Positions 1 through 9,588 of a DNA stretch of 64,000 nucleotides are shown here, piece after piece. The notes beneath the pieces were generated by a model. It saw nothing but the letters and a program-made list of their open reading frames with translations. It did no database searches and was not told the DNA's origin. Position 1 is the stretch's first letter; the number at the start of each line of letters is the position of its first letter. The stretch comes from Bradyrhizobium sp. 141 (GTDB lineage Bacteria; Pseudomonadota; Alphaproteobacteria; Rhizobiales; Xanthobacteraceae), in contig NZ_JADPKR010000025.1 in the NCBI RefSeq assembly GCF_023074055.1, positions 1-64,000 of the forward strand, in the 5' to 3' direction. Both the position numbers and the translations under genes were made by a program.

Positions 1-72
1 GACGGCCACCGCGCCGATCCCGTACAGAAGCAAGTGCCCAGCGAGTGGATGACGCAAAAAGGGATTGACTAA
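1..72 (+). CDS. C-terminal end of an unidentified protein (5' part outside window)
   Basis: Frame 1 is open from the first base and ends with TAA at 70-72, giving a 23-residue tail that finishes ...PSEWMTQKGID. The composition is plausible for a real C-terminus and the gene would converge on ispG. Nothing in so short a piece identifies the family. It could also be a chance open stretch. Confidence 0.4.
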   Translation, partial: DGHRADPVQKQVPSEWMTQKGID

Positions 73-90
73 CCAAGGCCCGTTACAGAA

Positions 91-172
91 GCCCGGATGG
101 AGCGAAGCGCAATCCGGGGCCAATCGTTCCGCAGCGGCAAGGCGCCGGATTTCGCTTCGATCCATCCGGGCC
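91..172. repeat. Dispersed palindromic repeat, CCCGGATGGAGCG family, copy 1
   Basis: An outer inverted repeat (CCCGGATGGA near 92, TCCATCCGGG near 161-170) encloses inner arms. The second copy is at 35878-35963 and carries the same CCCGGATGGAGCGCAGCGC type arm. It lies between two convergent genes. Confidence 0.8.
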
Positions 173-174
173 AC

Positions 175-210
175 AAAAATAAGGCGGGTTACGCTGCGCG
201 AACCCGCCTT
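175..210 (-). terminator. Rho-independent terminator of ispG
   Basis: A perfect 10-bp inverted repeat (AAGGCGGGTT at 181-190, AACCCGCCTT at 201-210) has a 10-nt loop. On the minus strand it is followed by TATTTTTG, a proper U-rich tail. It lies 24 bp downstream of the ispG stop, so it should end ispG transcription. Confidence 0.9.
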
Positions 211-233
211 ACGATTCCGTTCTTGGAAGACGC

Positions 234-1517
234 CTACTCCGCTGCCGTCACTGGCACCTTGGCGCCCTGACCGTAGCGCTGGTCGATGTAGTCGATCACC
301 AGCGCCTTGAAGTCGGCGGAGATCGTGGGTCCGCGCAGCGTGCGGAACTTCTTGCCGTCGACGAAAACAGGCGCGGCCGGCGCTTCACCGGTGCCGGGCA
401 GCGAGATGCCGATATTGGCGTGCTTGGATTCGCCCGGGCCGTTGACGATGCAGCCCATCACCGCGACGTTGAGCTCCTCGACCCCGGGATATTTCGTCTT
501 CCAGGCCGGCATCTCGTCGCGGATGAAATCCTGGATCGAGCGGGCCAGCTCCTGGAACGTGGTCGACGTGGTGCGGCCGCAGCCGGGGCACGCGGCGACC
601 AGCGGCACGAAGGTGCGGAAGCCCATGGTCTGGAGCAGCTCCTGGCCGACCTGCACCTCGCGGGTGCGGTCGCCGCCGGGCTCCGGCGTCAGCGAGATGC
701 GGATGGTGTCGCCGATGCCCTGCTGAAGCAGGATGCCGAGTGCGGCCGAGGACGCCACGATGCCCTTCGAGCCCATGCCGGCCTCGGTCAGGCCGAGATG
801 GATCGCATAATCGGAACGGCTGGCGAGATCCTGATAGACCGCGATGAGATCCTGCACCGCCGAGACCTTCGCGGAGAGGATGATGCGGTCCTTGGGCATG
901 CCGAGCTCTTCGGCGCGTGCGGCCGAAAGCAGCGCGGACTGCACCATGGCCTCGCGCGTCACCGCGCGCACGTCGCGCGGATTGGCGGACGCGGCATTCT
1001 CGTCCATCAGCTTGGTCAGCAGCTCCTGGTCGAGCGAGCCCCAATTGGCGCCGATGCGGACCGGCTTGTTGTTCTTGTTCGCGATCTCGATGATGTCGGC
1101 GAACTGGGTGTCGCGCTTGTCCTTGAAGCCGACATTGCCGGGATTGATGCGGTACTTGGCGAGCGCCTCGGCGCAGGCCGGATAGGCCGCGAGCAGCTTG
1201 TGGCCGATATAGTGGAAGTCGCCGATCAGCGGCGTGGTGATACCGCGCTTGGCGAGACCGTCGCGAATGTGCGGAACGGCGGCAGCGGCCTCCTCGCGGT
1301 CCACAGTGATGCGGACCATTTCGGAGCCGGCGCGCGCGAGCGCTGCGACCTGGGCGATGGTACCGTCGATGTCGGCGGTATCGGTGTTGGTCATCGACTG
1401 CACGACGATCGGCGCACCGCCGCCCACAGTGACGTCACCGACCTTGACCTGGGTGGTGTGATGGCGCGGCGCGGGCCCCGCGATGTCGGAATCGATGGTG
1501 GTTTCGGGCTTGTTCAT
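234..1517 (-). CDS. ispG: 4-hydroxy-3-methylbut-2-en-1-yl diphosphate synthase (IspG/GcpE)
   Basis: IspG is the penultimate enzyme of the non-mevalonate isoprenoid pathway and makes HMBPP from cyclic MEcPP with a [4Fe-4S] cluster. The 427-residue product begins MNKPETT. It shows the N-terminal TIM-barrel signature [11 protein letters not shown] and, in the C-terminal domain, the cluster motifs CPGCGRT and [10 protein letters not shown]. The length fits the bacterial single-barrel form. An in-frame TTG lies three codons upstream (1526), but the ATG at 1517 is the more likely start. It is followed by a strong terminator at 175-210 and is probably transcribed alone. Confidence 0.97.
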   Translation of the reverse strand: MNKPETTIDSDIAGPAPRHHTTQVKVGDVTVGGGAPIVVQSMTNTDTADIDGTIAQVAALARAGSEMVRITVDREEAAAAVPHIRDGLAKRGITTPLIGDFHYIGHKLLAAYPACAEALAKYRINPGNVGFKDKRDTQFADIIEIANKNNKPVRIGANWGSLDQELLTKLMDENAASANPRDVRAVTREAMVQSALLSAARAEELGMPKDRIILSAKVSAVQDLIAVYQDLASRSDYAIHLGLTEAGMGSKGIVASSAALGILLQQGIGDTIRISLTPEPGGDRTREVQVGQELLQTMGFRTFVPLVAACPGCGRTTSTTFQELARSIQDFIRDEMPAWKTKYPGVEELNVAVMGCIVNGPGESKHANIGISLPGTGEAPAAPVFVDGKKFRTLRGPTISADFKALVIDYIDQRYGQGAKVPVTAAE

Positions 1518-1529
1518 GGGGTCCAAATA

Positions 1530-2483
1530 TCAGGTTTTGGTGACGTTCAGCAATGCATCGCGCGGCGCCGCAGCCGTTGAGCTGGGACGGTTAACCAGAA
1601 AAAGCCCAGCAATTACAAGGACAGCCGCGGCTCCGAACGCCAGGCTCAAGGTGTCGTGCATGATGAAATAGCTACCCACCACGCCAAACAAAGGGGTGAT
1701 GAAGGTAAAAGCCGACAATTTGCTGGCCGAATAGGCCTTCACCAGCGCGAACCAAAGCGTGAACGTGGTTCCAACCACCCAGATCGCCTGGAAGGCCATC
1801 AGGCCGAGCGATAGTGGCGCCGGCGTATGCGTGATGGTCTCGCCGAACAGCCAGGCCGCTAGCCCCAGGATCGGGATCGAAATGGCGACCTGATAGCCCA
1901 GCGCCTTCTCGGGCGCGGCGAACCGCAGCCTCGTGCCCTTGGCAACCAGCGTCGTCGCCGCCCACAGCGCGGCGCCACCGACGATCATGAGGTCGCCGAG
2001 CAGAACATGCGAATCGACGTTGGGCTGCGGCACGCCGATCGCGAGGGCGACGCCGGCAAAGCTGATGGCGAGGCCCAGCCATTGCGAGGCGCCGAGCCGC
2101 TCGCCAAGCACCTGGTAGGAGCCGAGCGCAACGAAGAACGGTGCGGTGTAGAGGAACACCACCGCGCGAGAGGCGGAGGTGAGGCGCAGCCCCTGAAAGA
2201 TCAGCACGAATTCGACGCCGAACATCAGCCCCGCGATCAGGCCCGGCTTCCACGTGCCGTCATTCTCGAAGAATTTGACGCCGCGAAGTGTGCCGATGAT
2301 GAACAACACCGGCAGCGCGCCCATCGAGCGGATCGTGGCCTGGAGCATCGGCGGGATGTCCGGCAGCACCAGCTTCACCGCGATCTGGTTGAACCCCCAG
2401 GTCAGGCACAGCATGAGCATCAGGGCGATGGCGCCGGCACTGAGGGGACGCGCGACGGATTGGTTGGCTTGTGGTGAGGACAT
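1530..2483 (-). CDS. EamA/DMT-family inner-membrane transporter
   Basis: This 317-residue membrane protein has about ten hydrophobic helices in two homologous halves, as in the EamA (drug/metabolite transporter) family. The first half starts around LMLMLCLTWGFNQIAVKL and the second around LLGDLMIVGGAALWAATTLVAKG. Members export metabolites or amino acids, and the substrate cannot be told from sequence. It ends 12 bp before ispG and begins 36 bp after the Fur-family gene on the same strand, so the three could be co-transcribed. Confidence 0.9.
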   Translation of the reverse strand: MSSPQANQSVARPLSAGAIALMLMLCLTWGFNQIAVKLVLPDIPPMLQATIRSMGALPVLFIIGTLRGVKFFENDGTWKPGLIAGLMFGVEFVLIFQGLRLTSASRAVVFLYTAPFFVALGSYQVLGERLGASQWLGLAISFAGVALAIGVPQPNVDSHVLLGDLMIVGGAALWAATTLVAKGTRLRFAAPEKALGYQVAISIPILGLAAWLFGETITHTPAPLSLGLMAFQAIWVVGTTFTLWFALVKAYSASKLSAFTFITPLFGVVGSYFIMHDTLSLAFGAAAVLVIAGLFLVNRPSSTAAAPRDALLNVTKT

Positions 2484-2519
2484 GTCTTCCCGAAAAACCG
2501 GCTTTGCGCCGTTGTTGCT

Positions 2520-3014
2520 TTATGCAGCTTTCTGACAATGGGTGCAGACGCCCGTGACCTCCACCACGGACAATTTAGGAGCAAAGCCTGAGCTGCGTGC
2601 CGCGGCATTGAGATTCCCGGCGAAGGATGCCGATGGAATCTCGCCGACCAGGCCGCAGCGCTCGCAGATCAGGAACGCCACCGCCGAGGTCGCGTCGTGG
2701 TCGTGGGCGGCGCAGGCGAGGTAGGCGTTGCGGCTTTCGATGCGATGCACGAGGCCGTTGGCCATCAGGAAATCGAGCGCGCGATAGACCGTGATCGGCG
2801 CCGGCCGCGACATGGATTTGGCAAGCTCGTCGATCACCTCATAGGCGCCGAGCGGGCGGTGGCTGGAGAGCAGCGCTCCCAGCACCTGGCGGCGGATAGG
2901 CGTAAATTTCTGCGCGCGCTGCTCGCAGACCTCCTCGGCGTGCGCCAGCGCATCCGCGGTGCAGCGGCCGTGATCGTGATCGGGCGCGGGAAATGCCGAT
3001 TTAGCAGGGGTCAT
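2520..3014 (-). CDS. Fur-family metalloregulator, probably Zur-type
   Basis: This 164-residue protein has a winged-helix N-terminal domain (FTPIRRQVLGALLSSHRPLGAYEVIDEL, then RPAPITVYRALDFLMANGLVHRIES) typical of Fur proteins. The dimerisation domain carries two CxxC pairs (CERCG, CTHCQ) that bind structural zinc, plus His/Asp-rich stretches (DHDHGRC, AAHDHDATSA). The layout resembles Zur (zinc) more than iron-type Fur or Irr, but metal identity is inferred. It is divergent from the marR operon, and no znu genes are nearby. Confidence 0.85.
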   Translation of the reverse strand: MTPAKSAFPAPDHDHGRCTADALAHAEEVCEQRAQKFTPIRRQVLGALLSSHRPLGAYEVIDELAKSMSRPAPITVYRALDFLMANGLVHRIESRNAYLACAAHDHDATSAVAFLICERCGLVGEIPSASFAGNLNAAARSSGFAPKLSVVEVTGVCTHCQKAA

Positions 3015-3127
3015 GCGGCCGAGTTTCTAGCATTTCGGCGGGGGAACCTAAAGCACGACCAGCAATGCGGCGGTCAGCCATGCCATTGCAGCGGGACAGC
3101 GTCGCGTTAACCCGCCATGAAATAATC

Positions 3128-3158
3128 ATAAGCTTGCTTATTATATGCCAAGCTTATT
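3128..3158 (+). promoter_or_regulatory. Palindromic operator candidate upstream of marR
   Basis: ATAAGC and GCTTAT form an inverted repeat with a 2-bp centre at about 3128-3141. A second related site, CCAA...TTGG around an AAGCTTAT core, follows at about 3148-3160. Both lie within 45 bp upstream of the preferred start at 3172. MarR proteins commonly bind such AT-rich palindromes over their own promoter, so autoregulation is the likely role. Confidence 0.6.
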
Positions 3159-3171
3159 GGAGACCAAGCTC

Positions 3172-3654
3172 ATGAGCCGCGGGTCTGTCGACCAGAATTT
3201 CCTGTTTACGCTGGGCGAGCTCTACCGCCTCTTGCGCGTCTATGCCGACAAGGAGGCATCGCGATTCGGCATCACCCGCGCCCAATGGGCGGTGCTGGCC
3301 AAGGTCGAGCGCAGCGAGGGCATGAAGCAGTCGGAGCTCGCCGAACTGCTCGAGATGCAGCCGATCACGCTGACCCGCATGATCGACAAACTCTGCGACA
3401 ACGACTGGATCGAGCGCCGCAGCGATGCCTCGGACCGCCGCGTCAAGCGCCTGTATCTCAGGAAAGCCGGCCGGCAATTGCTGGGCCGGATGAGCGGGCT
3501 GAAGTCCGAGCTTACGGCCAACGCGCTCGACGGCATCACGCCGGCGGACGCCCATCGTCTCGTTACCCAACTCGAAACCATCAAGGAAAACGTGCGCACC
3601 GCGATCCAGACCAGCGGCGCGGAACAAGCACGTAAGGAGCAGCGCTATGGCTGA
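3172..3654 (+). CDS. MarR-family transcriptional regulator of the adjacent efflux operon
   Basis: The predicted 160-residue winged-helix protein has the MarR core: FLFTLGELYRLLRVYADKEA helix 1, QSELAELLEMQPITLTRMIDKL recognition helices, and the wing DRRVKRLYLRKAG. The ATG at 3172 is preferred over an in-frame ATG at 3145 because GGAG lies about 9 bp before it and 3145 falls inside the operator-like region. It overlaps emrA (ATGGCTGA), so it is the first gene of a marR-emrA-emrB operon. It probably represses that operon until an effector such as a phenolic or drug binds. Confidence 0.92.
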   Translation: MSRGSVDQNFLFTLGELYRLLRVYADKEASRFGITRAQWAVLAKVERSEGMKQSELAELLEMQPITLTRMIDKLCDNDWIERRSDASDRRVKRLYLRKAGRQLLGRMSGLKSELTANALDGITPADAHRLVTQLETIKENVRTAIQTSGAEQARKEQRYG

Positions 3655-4810
3655 CCAAGTTCTCAAGTTCCAGCCCGAGCAGAAGACCGACAGCGGCAAG
3701 CCCACCAAGAAAGCGGGCACCGATCCGCGCCGCCGCCTGATGGCGGGCCTGCGCCGCTACCGCCGCTTCCTGCTCCTGGTCGTGCTGCCTGTGATCGCCG
3801 TCATCAGCGGCGTCACCTTCTATCTCAATGGCGGACGCTATGTCGGCACCGACGATGCCTATGTCGGCGCGCAGAAGGTGCTGGTGACGCCCGACATCTC
3901 CGGCAAAATCCAGAAAGTCATCGTGAAGGAAGGCCAGTCCGTCAAGCGGGGCGACGAGCTGTTCGAGATCGACCCCGTTCCGTTTCGCCACGCGGTGGAC
4001 GAAGCCAAGGCGCAGCTCGCGCAGGCCCGCACGACCTATGACAACCTTGTCGCCAACATCAAGATTTATGGCGACATGCTCAACCTCGCTCAGCAAGGCA
4101 TCGATTTGAAGCAGCGCGACGTCGAGCGCAAGCAGGCGCTGGTGAAGAACAATTACGGCTCGCAGCTCGATCTCGACAACGCCTCGAATGCACTGGTGAC
4201 TGCCGGCGCGCAGGCGCAATACATCAAGCAGCAGCTTTCCAACGCCAAGACGCAATTGCTCGGCGACCCCGCGTTGCCGCTGGAGCAATTCCCGTCCTAC
4301 GCACAGGCGAAAGCAAAACTTGACGATGCCCAGCGCAACCTCGACCACACCGTGCTGCGCGCGCCGATGGATGGCGTGGCGACGCAGGTCGAGCAGATCC
4401 AGCTCGGCCGCTATGTCGCCGCCGGCACGCCGGTGTTTTCGATCATCGACGTCGCCCACCCCTGGGTCGACGCCAACCCGAAGGAGAGCGACCTCACCTA
4501 TGTGACCGAAGGACAGCCCGTCACGCTCGAGGTCGACGCGTTCCCGAACCACGTCTTCAAGGGCAAGATCGGCTCGCTTTCGCCCGGCACCGGCGCGCAA
4601 TTTGCGATCCTGCCGCCGCAGAACGCCACCGGCAATTTCGTCAAGGTCGTGCAGCGCGTACCGATCCGCATCTATTTCGACGAGACCGACAAATATGTGC
4701 GGAAGCTGAAGGCTGGCATGAGCGTCTATGCCACCATCGACACCGGCCATCAGCGCTCGCTGGCCGGCCTGCTCGGCCTGTCGGCGACAGCGAACCAAGA
4801 CAAAGACTGA
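3647..4810 (+). CDS. HlyD/EmrA-family periplasmic adaptor of a multidrug efflux pump
   Basis: This 387-residue membrane-fusion protein has a cytoplasmic N-terminus, then one transmembrane helix (FLLLVVLPVIAVISGVTFYL, about residues 41-60). A biotinyl-lipoyl-like half follows (DDAYVGAQKVLVTPDISGKI...VKEGQSVKRGDELFEID), then a long coiled-coil hairpin around residues 105-220 and beta-barrel domains. It would link the inner-membrane DHA2 pump encoded next to an outer-membrane channel. It overlaps the marR stop by 8 bp, which implies translational coupling. Confidence 0.95.
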   Translation: MADQVLKFQPEQKTDSGKPTKKAGTDPRRRLMAGLRRYRRFLLLVVLPVIAVISGVTFYLNGGRYVGTDDAYVGAQKVLVTPDISGKIQKVIVKEGQSVKRGDELFEIDPVPFRHAVDEAKAQLAQARTTYDNLVANIKIYGDMLNLAQQGIDLKQRDVERKQALVKNNYGSQLDLDNASNALVTAGAQAQYIKQQLSNAKTQLLGDPALPLEQFPSYAQAKAKLDDAQRNLDHTVLRAPMDGVATQVEQIQLGRYVAAGTPVFSIIDVAHPWVDANPKESDLTYVTEGQPVTLEVDAFPNHVFKGKIGSLSPGTGAQFAILPPQNATGNFVKVVQRVPIRIYFDETDKYVRKLKAGMSVYATIDTGHQRSLAGLLGLSATANQDKD

Positions 4811-4826
4811 GTCAAGGACTGATCCG

Positions 4827-6383
4827 ATGTCCGGTCCCAATGCCAGCTTGATGGTCCCCGGCCTGCGCCGGAACATGGTGACGATCTGCGCCATGACCGC
4901 GACCATCATGCAGGCGCTGGACACCACCATTGCCAACGTCGCTTTGCCCTACATGCAAGGCACGCTGTCGGCCTCGCAGGACCAGATCAACTGGGTGCTG
5001 ACCTCCTACATCGTCGCCGCCGCGATCATGACGGCGCCGGTGGGCTGGATCGCCAACCGCTTCGGCCGCAAGCGCATCTTCATCATCTGCTCGGCCGGAT
5101 TCACCATGGCCTCGGTGCTGTGCGGCCTTGCGCAGGACATCAACCAGATGGTGCTGTTCCGCCTGCTGCAAGGCGTGTTCGGCGCGGCCCTGGTGCCGCT
5201 GTCGCAATCGGTCATGCTCGACTATTACACGCTCCAGGAGCGCGCCAAGGCGATGTCGATCTGGGGCATGGGCGTGATGATGGGTCCGATCATGGGACCC
5301 TCGCTGGGCGCCTGGCTGACCGAGACCTATTCCTGGCACTGGGTGTTCTTCGTCAATCTCCCGTTCGGCTTCATCACCGTGCTCGGGCTGATCGTCTTCA
5401 TGGATGAGACCGACAAGAACCGCAGCCTCAGATTCGACTGGTTCGGCTTCGCGGCGCTGGCGGTTGCGATCGGCTCGCTTCAGCTCGCGCTCGACCGCGG
5501 CGAGCAATTGGGCTGGCTGGAATCCAACGAGATCCTGGCGGAGTTCATCGTCTCGGCGGCCGCGTTCTACTTCTTCCTCGCGCACTCCTTCACGACCTCG
5601 ACGCCGTTCATCCGCTTCGGCCTGTTCCGCGATCGCAACTTCGTCACCGGCTGCATCTTCATGGTCGTGATGGGGCTCGTTCTGTTCTCGACCATGGCGC
5701 TGGCCTCGCCCTACATGCAGAACGTGATCGGCTATCCCATCATCACCGCCGGCTTGCTGCTGGCAAGCCGCGGCTTCGGCACCTTCTTCGCCATGATGCT
5801 GGTCGGTCGCATGATGCGCTATTTCGAGGCGCGCACGCTGATCATCGCCGGCCTGACGTTGACCGCGGGCTCGCTGTTCCAGATGACCGGCTGGACCGAC
5901 CTGACCCAGGTGCCGGAGATCGTCACCGTCAGCATCATCCAGGGCTTCGGCTTCGGCCTCGTCTTCGTGCCGCTCTCGACAGTGGCGTTCCTGACGCTGT
6001 CGAACGATCTGCGCACCGACGGCACCGCGATGCTGACCCTGATGCGCAACGTCGCGAGCTCGGTCGGCATTTCCGTCGTCATCGCGCAGTTGACGCAGGG
6101 GACGCGGCGGACCTACGCGATCCTGTCCGAGCACATCAACCCGTTCAACCATGCACTCCAGATGCCCGACGTCAGCGGCATGATCAACCTGTCTACCGAC
6201 ACCGGCCGCGCCATGGCCGACAGGATGGTCAGCGTGCAGGCGCAGATCATCGCGTTCGCGCACGACTACCAGCTGATGATGGTCTTCATCCTCTGCACCA
6301 TCCCGCTCGCCTTGCTGATCGGCTCGACCAAAGCCACGCTGCGCAAGCAAGCGGCGGGGCCGGAGCATGCGGTGATGGAGTAG
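4827..6383 (+). CDS. DHA2-family MFS multidrug exporter (EmrB-like)
   Basis: This 518-residue, 14-helix proton antiporter starts MSGPNASLMVPG. The first helix has ALDTTIANVALPYMQGTL, the DHA2 motif D1. Motif A is seen as GWIANRFGRKRIF, and motif C as GVMMGPIMGPSLGAWLTE. It follows emrA by 16 bp and forms the inner-membrane part of an EmrAB-type tripartite pump. Substrates are unknown. The outer-membrane TolC partner is not encoded here. Confidence 0.95.
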   Translation: MSGPNASLMVPGLRRNMVTICAMTATIMQALDTTIANVALPYMQGTLSASQDQINWVLTSYIVAAAIMTAPVGWIANRFGRKRIFIICSAGFTMASVLCGLAQDINQMVLFRLLQGVFGAALVPLSQSVMLDYYTLQERAKAMSIWGMGVMMGPIMGPSLGAWLTETYSWHWVFFVNLPFGFITVLGLIVFMDETDKNRSLRFDWFGFAALAVAIGSLQLALDRGEQLGWLESNEILAEFIVSAAAFYFFLAHSFTTSTPFIRFGLFRDRNFVTGCIFMVVMGLVLFSTMALASPYMQNVIGYPIITAGLLLASRGFGTFFAMMLVGRMMRYFEARTLIIAGLTLTAGSLFQMTGWTDLTQVPEIVTVSIIQGFGFGLVFVPLSTVAFLTLSNDLRTDGTAMLTLMRNVASSVGISVVIAQLTQGTRRTYAILSEHINPFNHALQMPDVSGMINLSTDTGRAMADRMVSVQAQIIAFAHDYQLMMVFILCTIPLALLIGSTKATLRKQAAGPEHAVME

Positions 6384-6392
6384 TAGATCTCT

Positions 6393-6509
6393 CGTGCCCC
6401 GGACGCAGCGCAGCACGCAGTGATGTGCTGCTGAGCCGGGGCCCAACCCGCGGCACGATGGGTCCCGGTTCTGCGGCGCACCGCTACGCGCTGCACCGCG
6501 CCCGGGACA
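6393..6509. repeat. Dispersed palindromic repeat, GTGCCCCGGACGC family
   Basis: The unit opens GTGCCCCGGACGC and closes with GCGCCCGGGAC, with internal arms GAGCCGGGGCCC and GGGTCCCGG. Related copies are at 17157-17302 and 50592-50711. It occupies nearly the whole gap between the convergent emrB-like and phosphotransferase genes. Confidence 0.8.
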
Positions 6510-6518
6510 AGAGCAGCG

Positions 6519-7580
6519 CTACAACAACTCCTCACACCCCAAATCATCCACCGCCGCAAACACCCGCTCCAGATTATTCCACCAGATCACCGGCGGGATG
6601 TTGATGCTCCACTGCCAAACCGGCTTGGTGATGTGCCACAGCACCGACCGGCGATAGTCCTGGTCGAGTGCGCCCCGCGTATAACCGGCGACACCGTGCG
6701 CGATCAGCATCTCGTAGTAACGGTTCAGCAGTGGGCGTTCGAGCGCCTGCCGGCGCTCTGGGTACCATTGCGTCGCCATCATATAGGCAAGGTCGTGGGT
6801 CGGAATGTTGATGCGCCACTGATCGAAATCGAAGATGCGTACGGCGTCCGCGACGCCCGCGCGTGGCAGCAGGAAATTCCAGGTATGCGCATCGCCATGC
6901 GCAATGGTCACGTGGCGATGCGAATGGTAGCGTTGCAACAGCTGCTCCGCCTTCTCGATGAAGCGCTGGTAGAGGATGCGACGCTCATCGCTGAGACGGT
7001 CGCCGAGCAGATCGGCGAAGCGGTCGTAATGGCCAGCGAATTTCTCCACCAGACCCGCGGTGTCATCGACGCTCATCCAGGTACCGACGGTTTCACCCAA
7101 ACCCGGATGGTCCCACCAGGATGCATGCCAGCGGGCGAGCGCGGTTACGATCGCCATCGCCTGATCACGCGAGGGCGGCAATGGCCAGGCGGCTGCGACG
7201 TCATGGCTGTCAGTGAGGTCCTCGAGCAGGAGATGCCAAGTCTGGCTCTCTTCGTCGAAATGGCCATCGTAGCAACGCGGCACGATCTGCGACGGCATAT
7301 TCGGCGCAAGGCGGGTGTAGAAGGCCACTTCTAACCGACCGGAATTGGCCAGCGTCTTCGCGTAGGCCGAACGCGGCATCTTGAGGATAACGGAGTGCGG
7401 GGCGCCGGCGGATTCGCCGACATAGCGCAGGCCGAGACGGATGATATGCGACACGACGGTGTCGCGCTGGTGCAGCACCTTCACCTCGCGCACCGCGCCG
7501 GCGTCCAGCACGCCGCCCCGGCGCAACGCGGCCGTCAGTCGGGCGGGCTCAACGACCGCCGGCAATTGTGGAGATGTCAT
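6519..7580 (-). CDS. Aminoglycoside/choline-kinase-like phosphotransferase, substrate unknown
   Basis: This 353-residue protein has the protein-kinase-like fold of the APH/CHK superfamily. The catalytic loop is seen as VTIAHGDAHTWNFLL (HGDxHxxN), followed by the metal-binding RIFDFDQW. A nucleotide-binding N-terminal lobe includes SVILKMPRSAYAKTL. Relatives phosphorylate small hydroxylated molecules. The neighbours (an efflux pump and a chemoreceptor) do not indicate a substrate, and resistance should not be assumed. Confidence 0.85.
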   Translation of the reverse strand: MTSPQLPAVVEPARLTAALRRGGVLDAGAVREVKVLHQRDTVVSHIIRLGLRYVGESAGAPHSVILKMPRSAYAKTLANSGRLEVAFYTRLAPNMPSQIVPRCYDGHFDEESQTWHLLLEDLTDSHDVAAAWPLPPSRDQAMAIVTALARWHASWWDHPGLGETVGTWMSVDDTAGLVEKFAGHYDRFADLLGDRLSDERRILYQRFIEKAEQLLQRYHSHRHVTIAHGDAHTWNFLLPRAGVADAVRIFDFDQWRINIPTHDLAYMMATQWYPERRQALERPLLNRYYEMLIAHGVAGYTRGALDQDYRRSVLWHITKPVWQWSINIPPVIWWNNLERVFAAVDDLGCEELL

Positions 7581-7656
7581 GAACCACGATGCCCCTGTCC
7601 CGCGCCATACTGCACGATCACACTCCCGGGCACCAGCGGCCGAAATGCCGCCGGGC

Positions 7657-9345
7657 TCAGGCTGCCGCGGTCGAGTCGCGCACGGTCCGCACGACGACCG
7701 ACCGGAGCTGTTCGAGATTGGTCGACATGCCGGCGATCGCCTGTCTGACCTCCGCGGCGCGCTCGTTCACGGAGGCGGCGTCGCGGCTGACATTGCCGAT
7801 CTTGGCCGAGACCTCCTTCGCCGCGGACGCCGATTCGGAAATCGACCGCGTGATCTCCCGCGTCGCGGCGTCCTGCTCTTCCATCGCGGCGGCAACGGAG
7901 GTCGCGACGCCGTCGATCTCGACGATGTGCCCTCCCATCGTCTCGACGGCATCGACCGCAGCCTGCGTCGAGGCCTGGATCTCGGCGATCAGCCGCGTGA
8001 TCTCCTCGGTGGATTTGGCGGTCTGGTCCGACAGGGATTTCACCTCGGCGGCGACGACGGCGAAGCCGCGACCGGCCTCGCCGGCGCGCGCTGCCTCGAT
8101 CGTGGCGTTGAGCGCCAGCAGGTTGGTCTGGCCGGCGATGCCGCCAATGAGGTCGGAGACCTCGGCGATCTTCTTCACCGATCCGGCCAGCGCCTGAATA
8201 GTCGAACGCGCCTGCTCGCGGCCGGCGACTGCAGATTTGGTGACCGTGCTGGTCCGCGCGACCTGGCTCGCGATCTCACGGATCGAGGCGCTCAGCTCTT
8301 CGGCCGCGGCCGAGACGGTCTGCGAGCTGCCAAGGGCCTGAGTGGAGGCCGCGGCGACCGCCTGCGACTGCGCGGAGAGCGAACTTGCGATCTCGGACAG
8401 GCTGGACGCCGCCCGCTCCACGCCATGGCTCGCCGCGGCCGCGGTGTCGACCGAGCGGCCGGTCTCGCGCTCGACTGTCTCGGCCATCTGGAGCAGGGCG
8501 CCGCGCTTGGCGAGCGTTGCCTCCTGCTCCTGCCGCAACTGCTCCTCGCGCAGTCGGGAATTCTCGACCGCCGCCTGCTTGAACACCACAAGCGCGCCCG
8601 CCATCGAGCCGACCTCGTCCTGACGGTGCGCGAAAGGAATATCGGCGGCGAGATCGCCGGTCGCGAGCTTCTGCATCGTGTCCGTCATGCGCACGATCGG
8701 GCGCACCACGCCGAGGGCAACGCCGAGCAGACCCGCGGCAATGAAGGCCAGGACGGCGGCGGAGACGCCGAGGAGGATGAAGAGCATCGAGCTGTCGCGA
8801 TCCGCGGCCAGCTTTTCCATGGCGACATTCTGCTTGTTGGCGTTCTCGACGATGCTGTCGATCACGGCGCGATGCGCGGTGTAGGCGTCCTTGAGCTGCA
8901 CATAGGCGCGTTCGGAAGCGGCTGCGTCCTTGGCCTTGAGGGCCGGCAGGAGCTGGTCCGACGCTTTCCAGAACTTCTGCACCTCGGCATCGGATTTCGA
9001 CACCAGCGCCGTCTTCAGGTCGGCCGAGAGGCTGGAGGTGACCCAGAATGCCTTGCGCTCATCGTAATCCTTGCGCAGCTGGACCAGGCGTTCGCCGTGG
9101 GCGGCCAGCTGGTCCGGCTCGCGCATGGCCAGCGTCGCCTCGAGATAGGCCTCGATGACATATTCCGGTGGGGGCAGAATATCCGCGATGAGATCGTTGC
9201 CGAGCTTGATGTCGGAGTACAGCGGACCGCCCACCTTGAGCTCGCGTAGCGCATAGAGGCTGGTGGACACGACCGCAGTAAAGCCGATGGCGAGAACGAT
9301 CCCGAACGCAATGATCGCGGAGGACAACGACAAACGAATTTTCAT
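7657..9345 (-). CDS. Methyl-accepting chemotaxis protein
   Basis: This 562-residue chemoreceptor starts [14 protein letters not shown]; an in-frame start 26 codons upstream is less likely. TM1 is at about residues 8-30, followed by a helical periplasmic sensor of about 150 residues and TM2 ([21 protein letters not shown]). A HAMP domain then leads into the long cytoplasmic coiled coil. The hairpin tip carries the conserved [29 protein letters not shown] motif that contacts CheA/CheW. No C-terminal CheR-docking pentapeptide is seen (it ends DSTAAA). The ligand is unknown. Confidence 0.95.
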   Translation of the reverse strand: MKIRLSLSSAIIAFGIVLAIGFTAVVSTSLYALRELKVGGPLYSDIKLGNDLIADILPPPEYVIEAYLEATLAMREPDQLAAHGERLVQLRKDYDERKAFWVTSSLSADLKTALVSKSDAEVQKFWKASDQLLPALKAKDAAASERAYVQLKDAYTAHRAVIDSIVENANKQNVAMEKLAADRDSSMLFILLGVSAAVLAFIAAGLLGVALGVVRPIVRMTDTMQKLATGDLAADIPFAHRQDEVGSMAGALVVFKQAAVENSRLREEQLRQEQEATLAKRGALLQMAETVERETGRSVDTAAAASHGVERAASSLSEIASSLSAQSQAVAAASTQALGSSQTVSAAAEELSASIREIASQVARTSTVTKSAVAGREQARSTIQALAGSVKKIAEVSDLIGGIAGQTNLLALNATIEAARAGEAGRGFAVVAAEVKSLSDQTAKSTEEITRLIAEIQASTQAAVDAVETMGGHIVEIDGVATSVAAAMEEQDAATREITRSISESASAAKEVSAKIGNVSRDAASVNERAAEVRQAIAGMSTNLEQLRSVVVRTVRDSTAAA

Positions 9346-9555
9346 GAAAATAATCCAGAGCGCGCGCCAAAACCGCGTGAAGCCTAGATCAATGTGGTAA
9401 ATACGGGATTGCCTCGCGGACAAGTTGCAAAAAGAATAGCTCCGCGAAACTACGGGAATTGGATGTCAATCAGTCGGTTTTAGGTCAGGGGGACTGACGC
9501 ACAGCGAGCCGAGTGACGAAAGCCACGCGGGCGCGATTGCGCGGGATGAGAACTG

Positions 9556-9581
9556 GCGCCGGCGAGCTGGCTCACCGGCGC
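9556..9581 (-). terminator. Possible terminator hairpin downstream of pcaG
   Basis: GCGCCGG at 9556-9562 pairs with CCGGCGC at 9575-9581, and inner GAGC/GCTC arms extend the hairpin. It lies just past the pcaG stop on the minus strand. The U-tail is poor, so it may only stabilise the 3' end. Confidence 0.45.
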
Positions 9582-9588
9582 GCTTGTC

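Noticed and set aside
4812..6446. 544-codon open frame antisense to the EmrB-like gene (and similar long antisense frames at 3581-4936 and 39316-41130)
   Set aside because: They mirror real genes and are rich in His, Asp, Gly and Arg as expected of antisense reading in GC-rich DNA.
6519..7580. Antibiotic-resistance aminoglycoside kinase
   Set aside because: The APH-like fold is shared by many metabolic kinases; nothing in the sequence or context indicates resistance.
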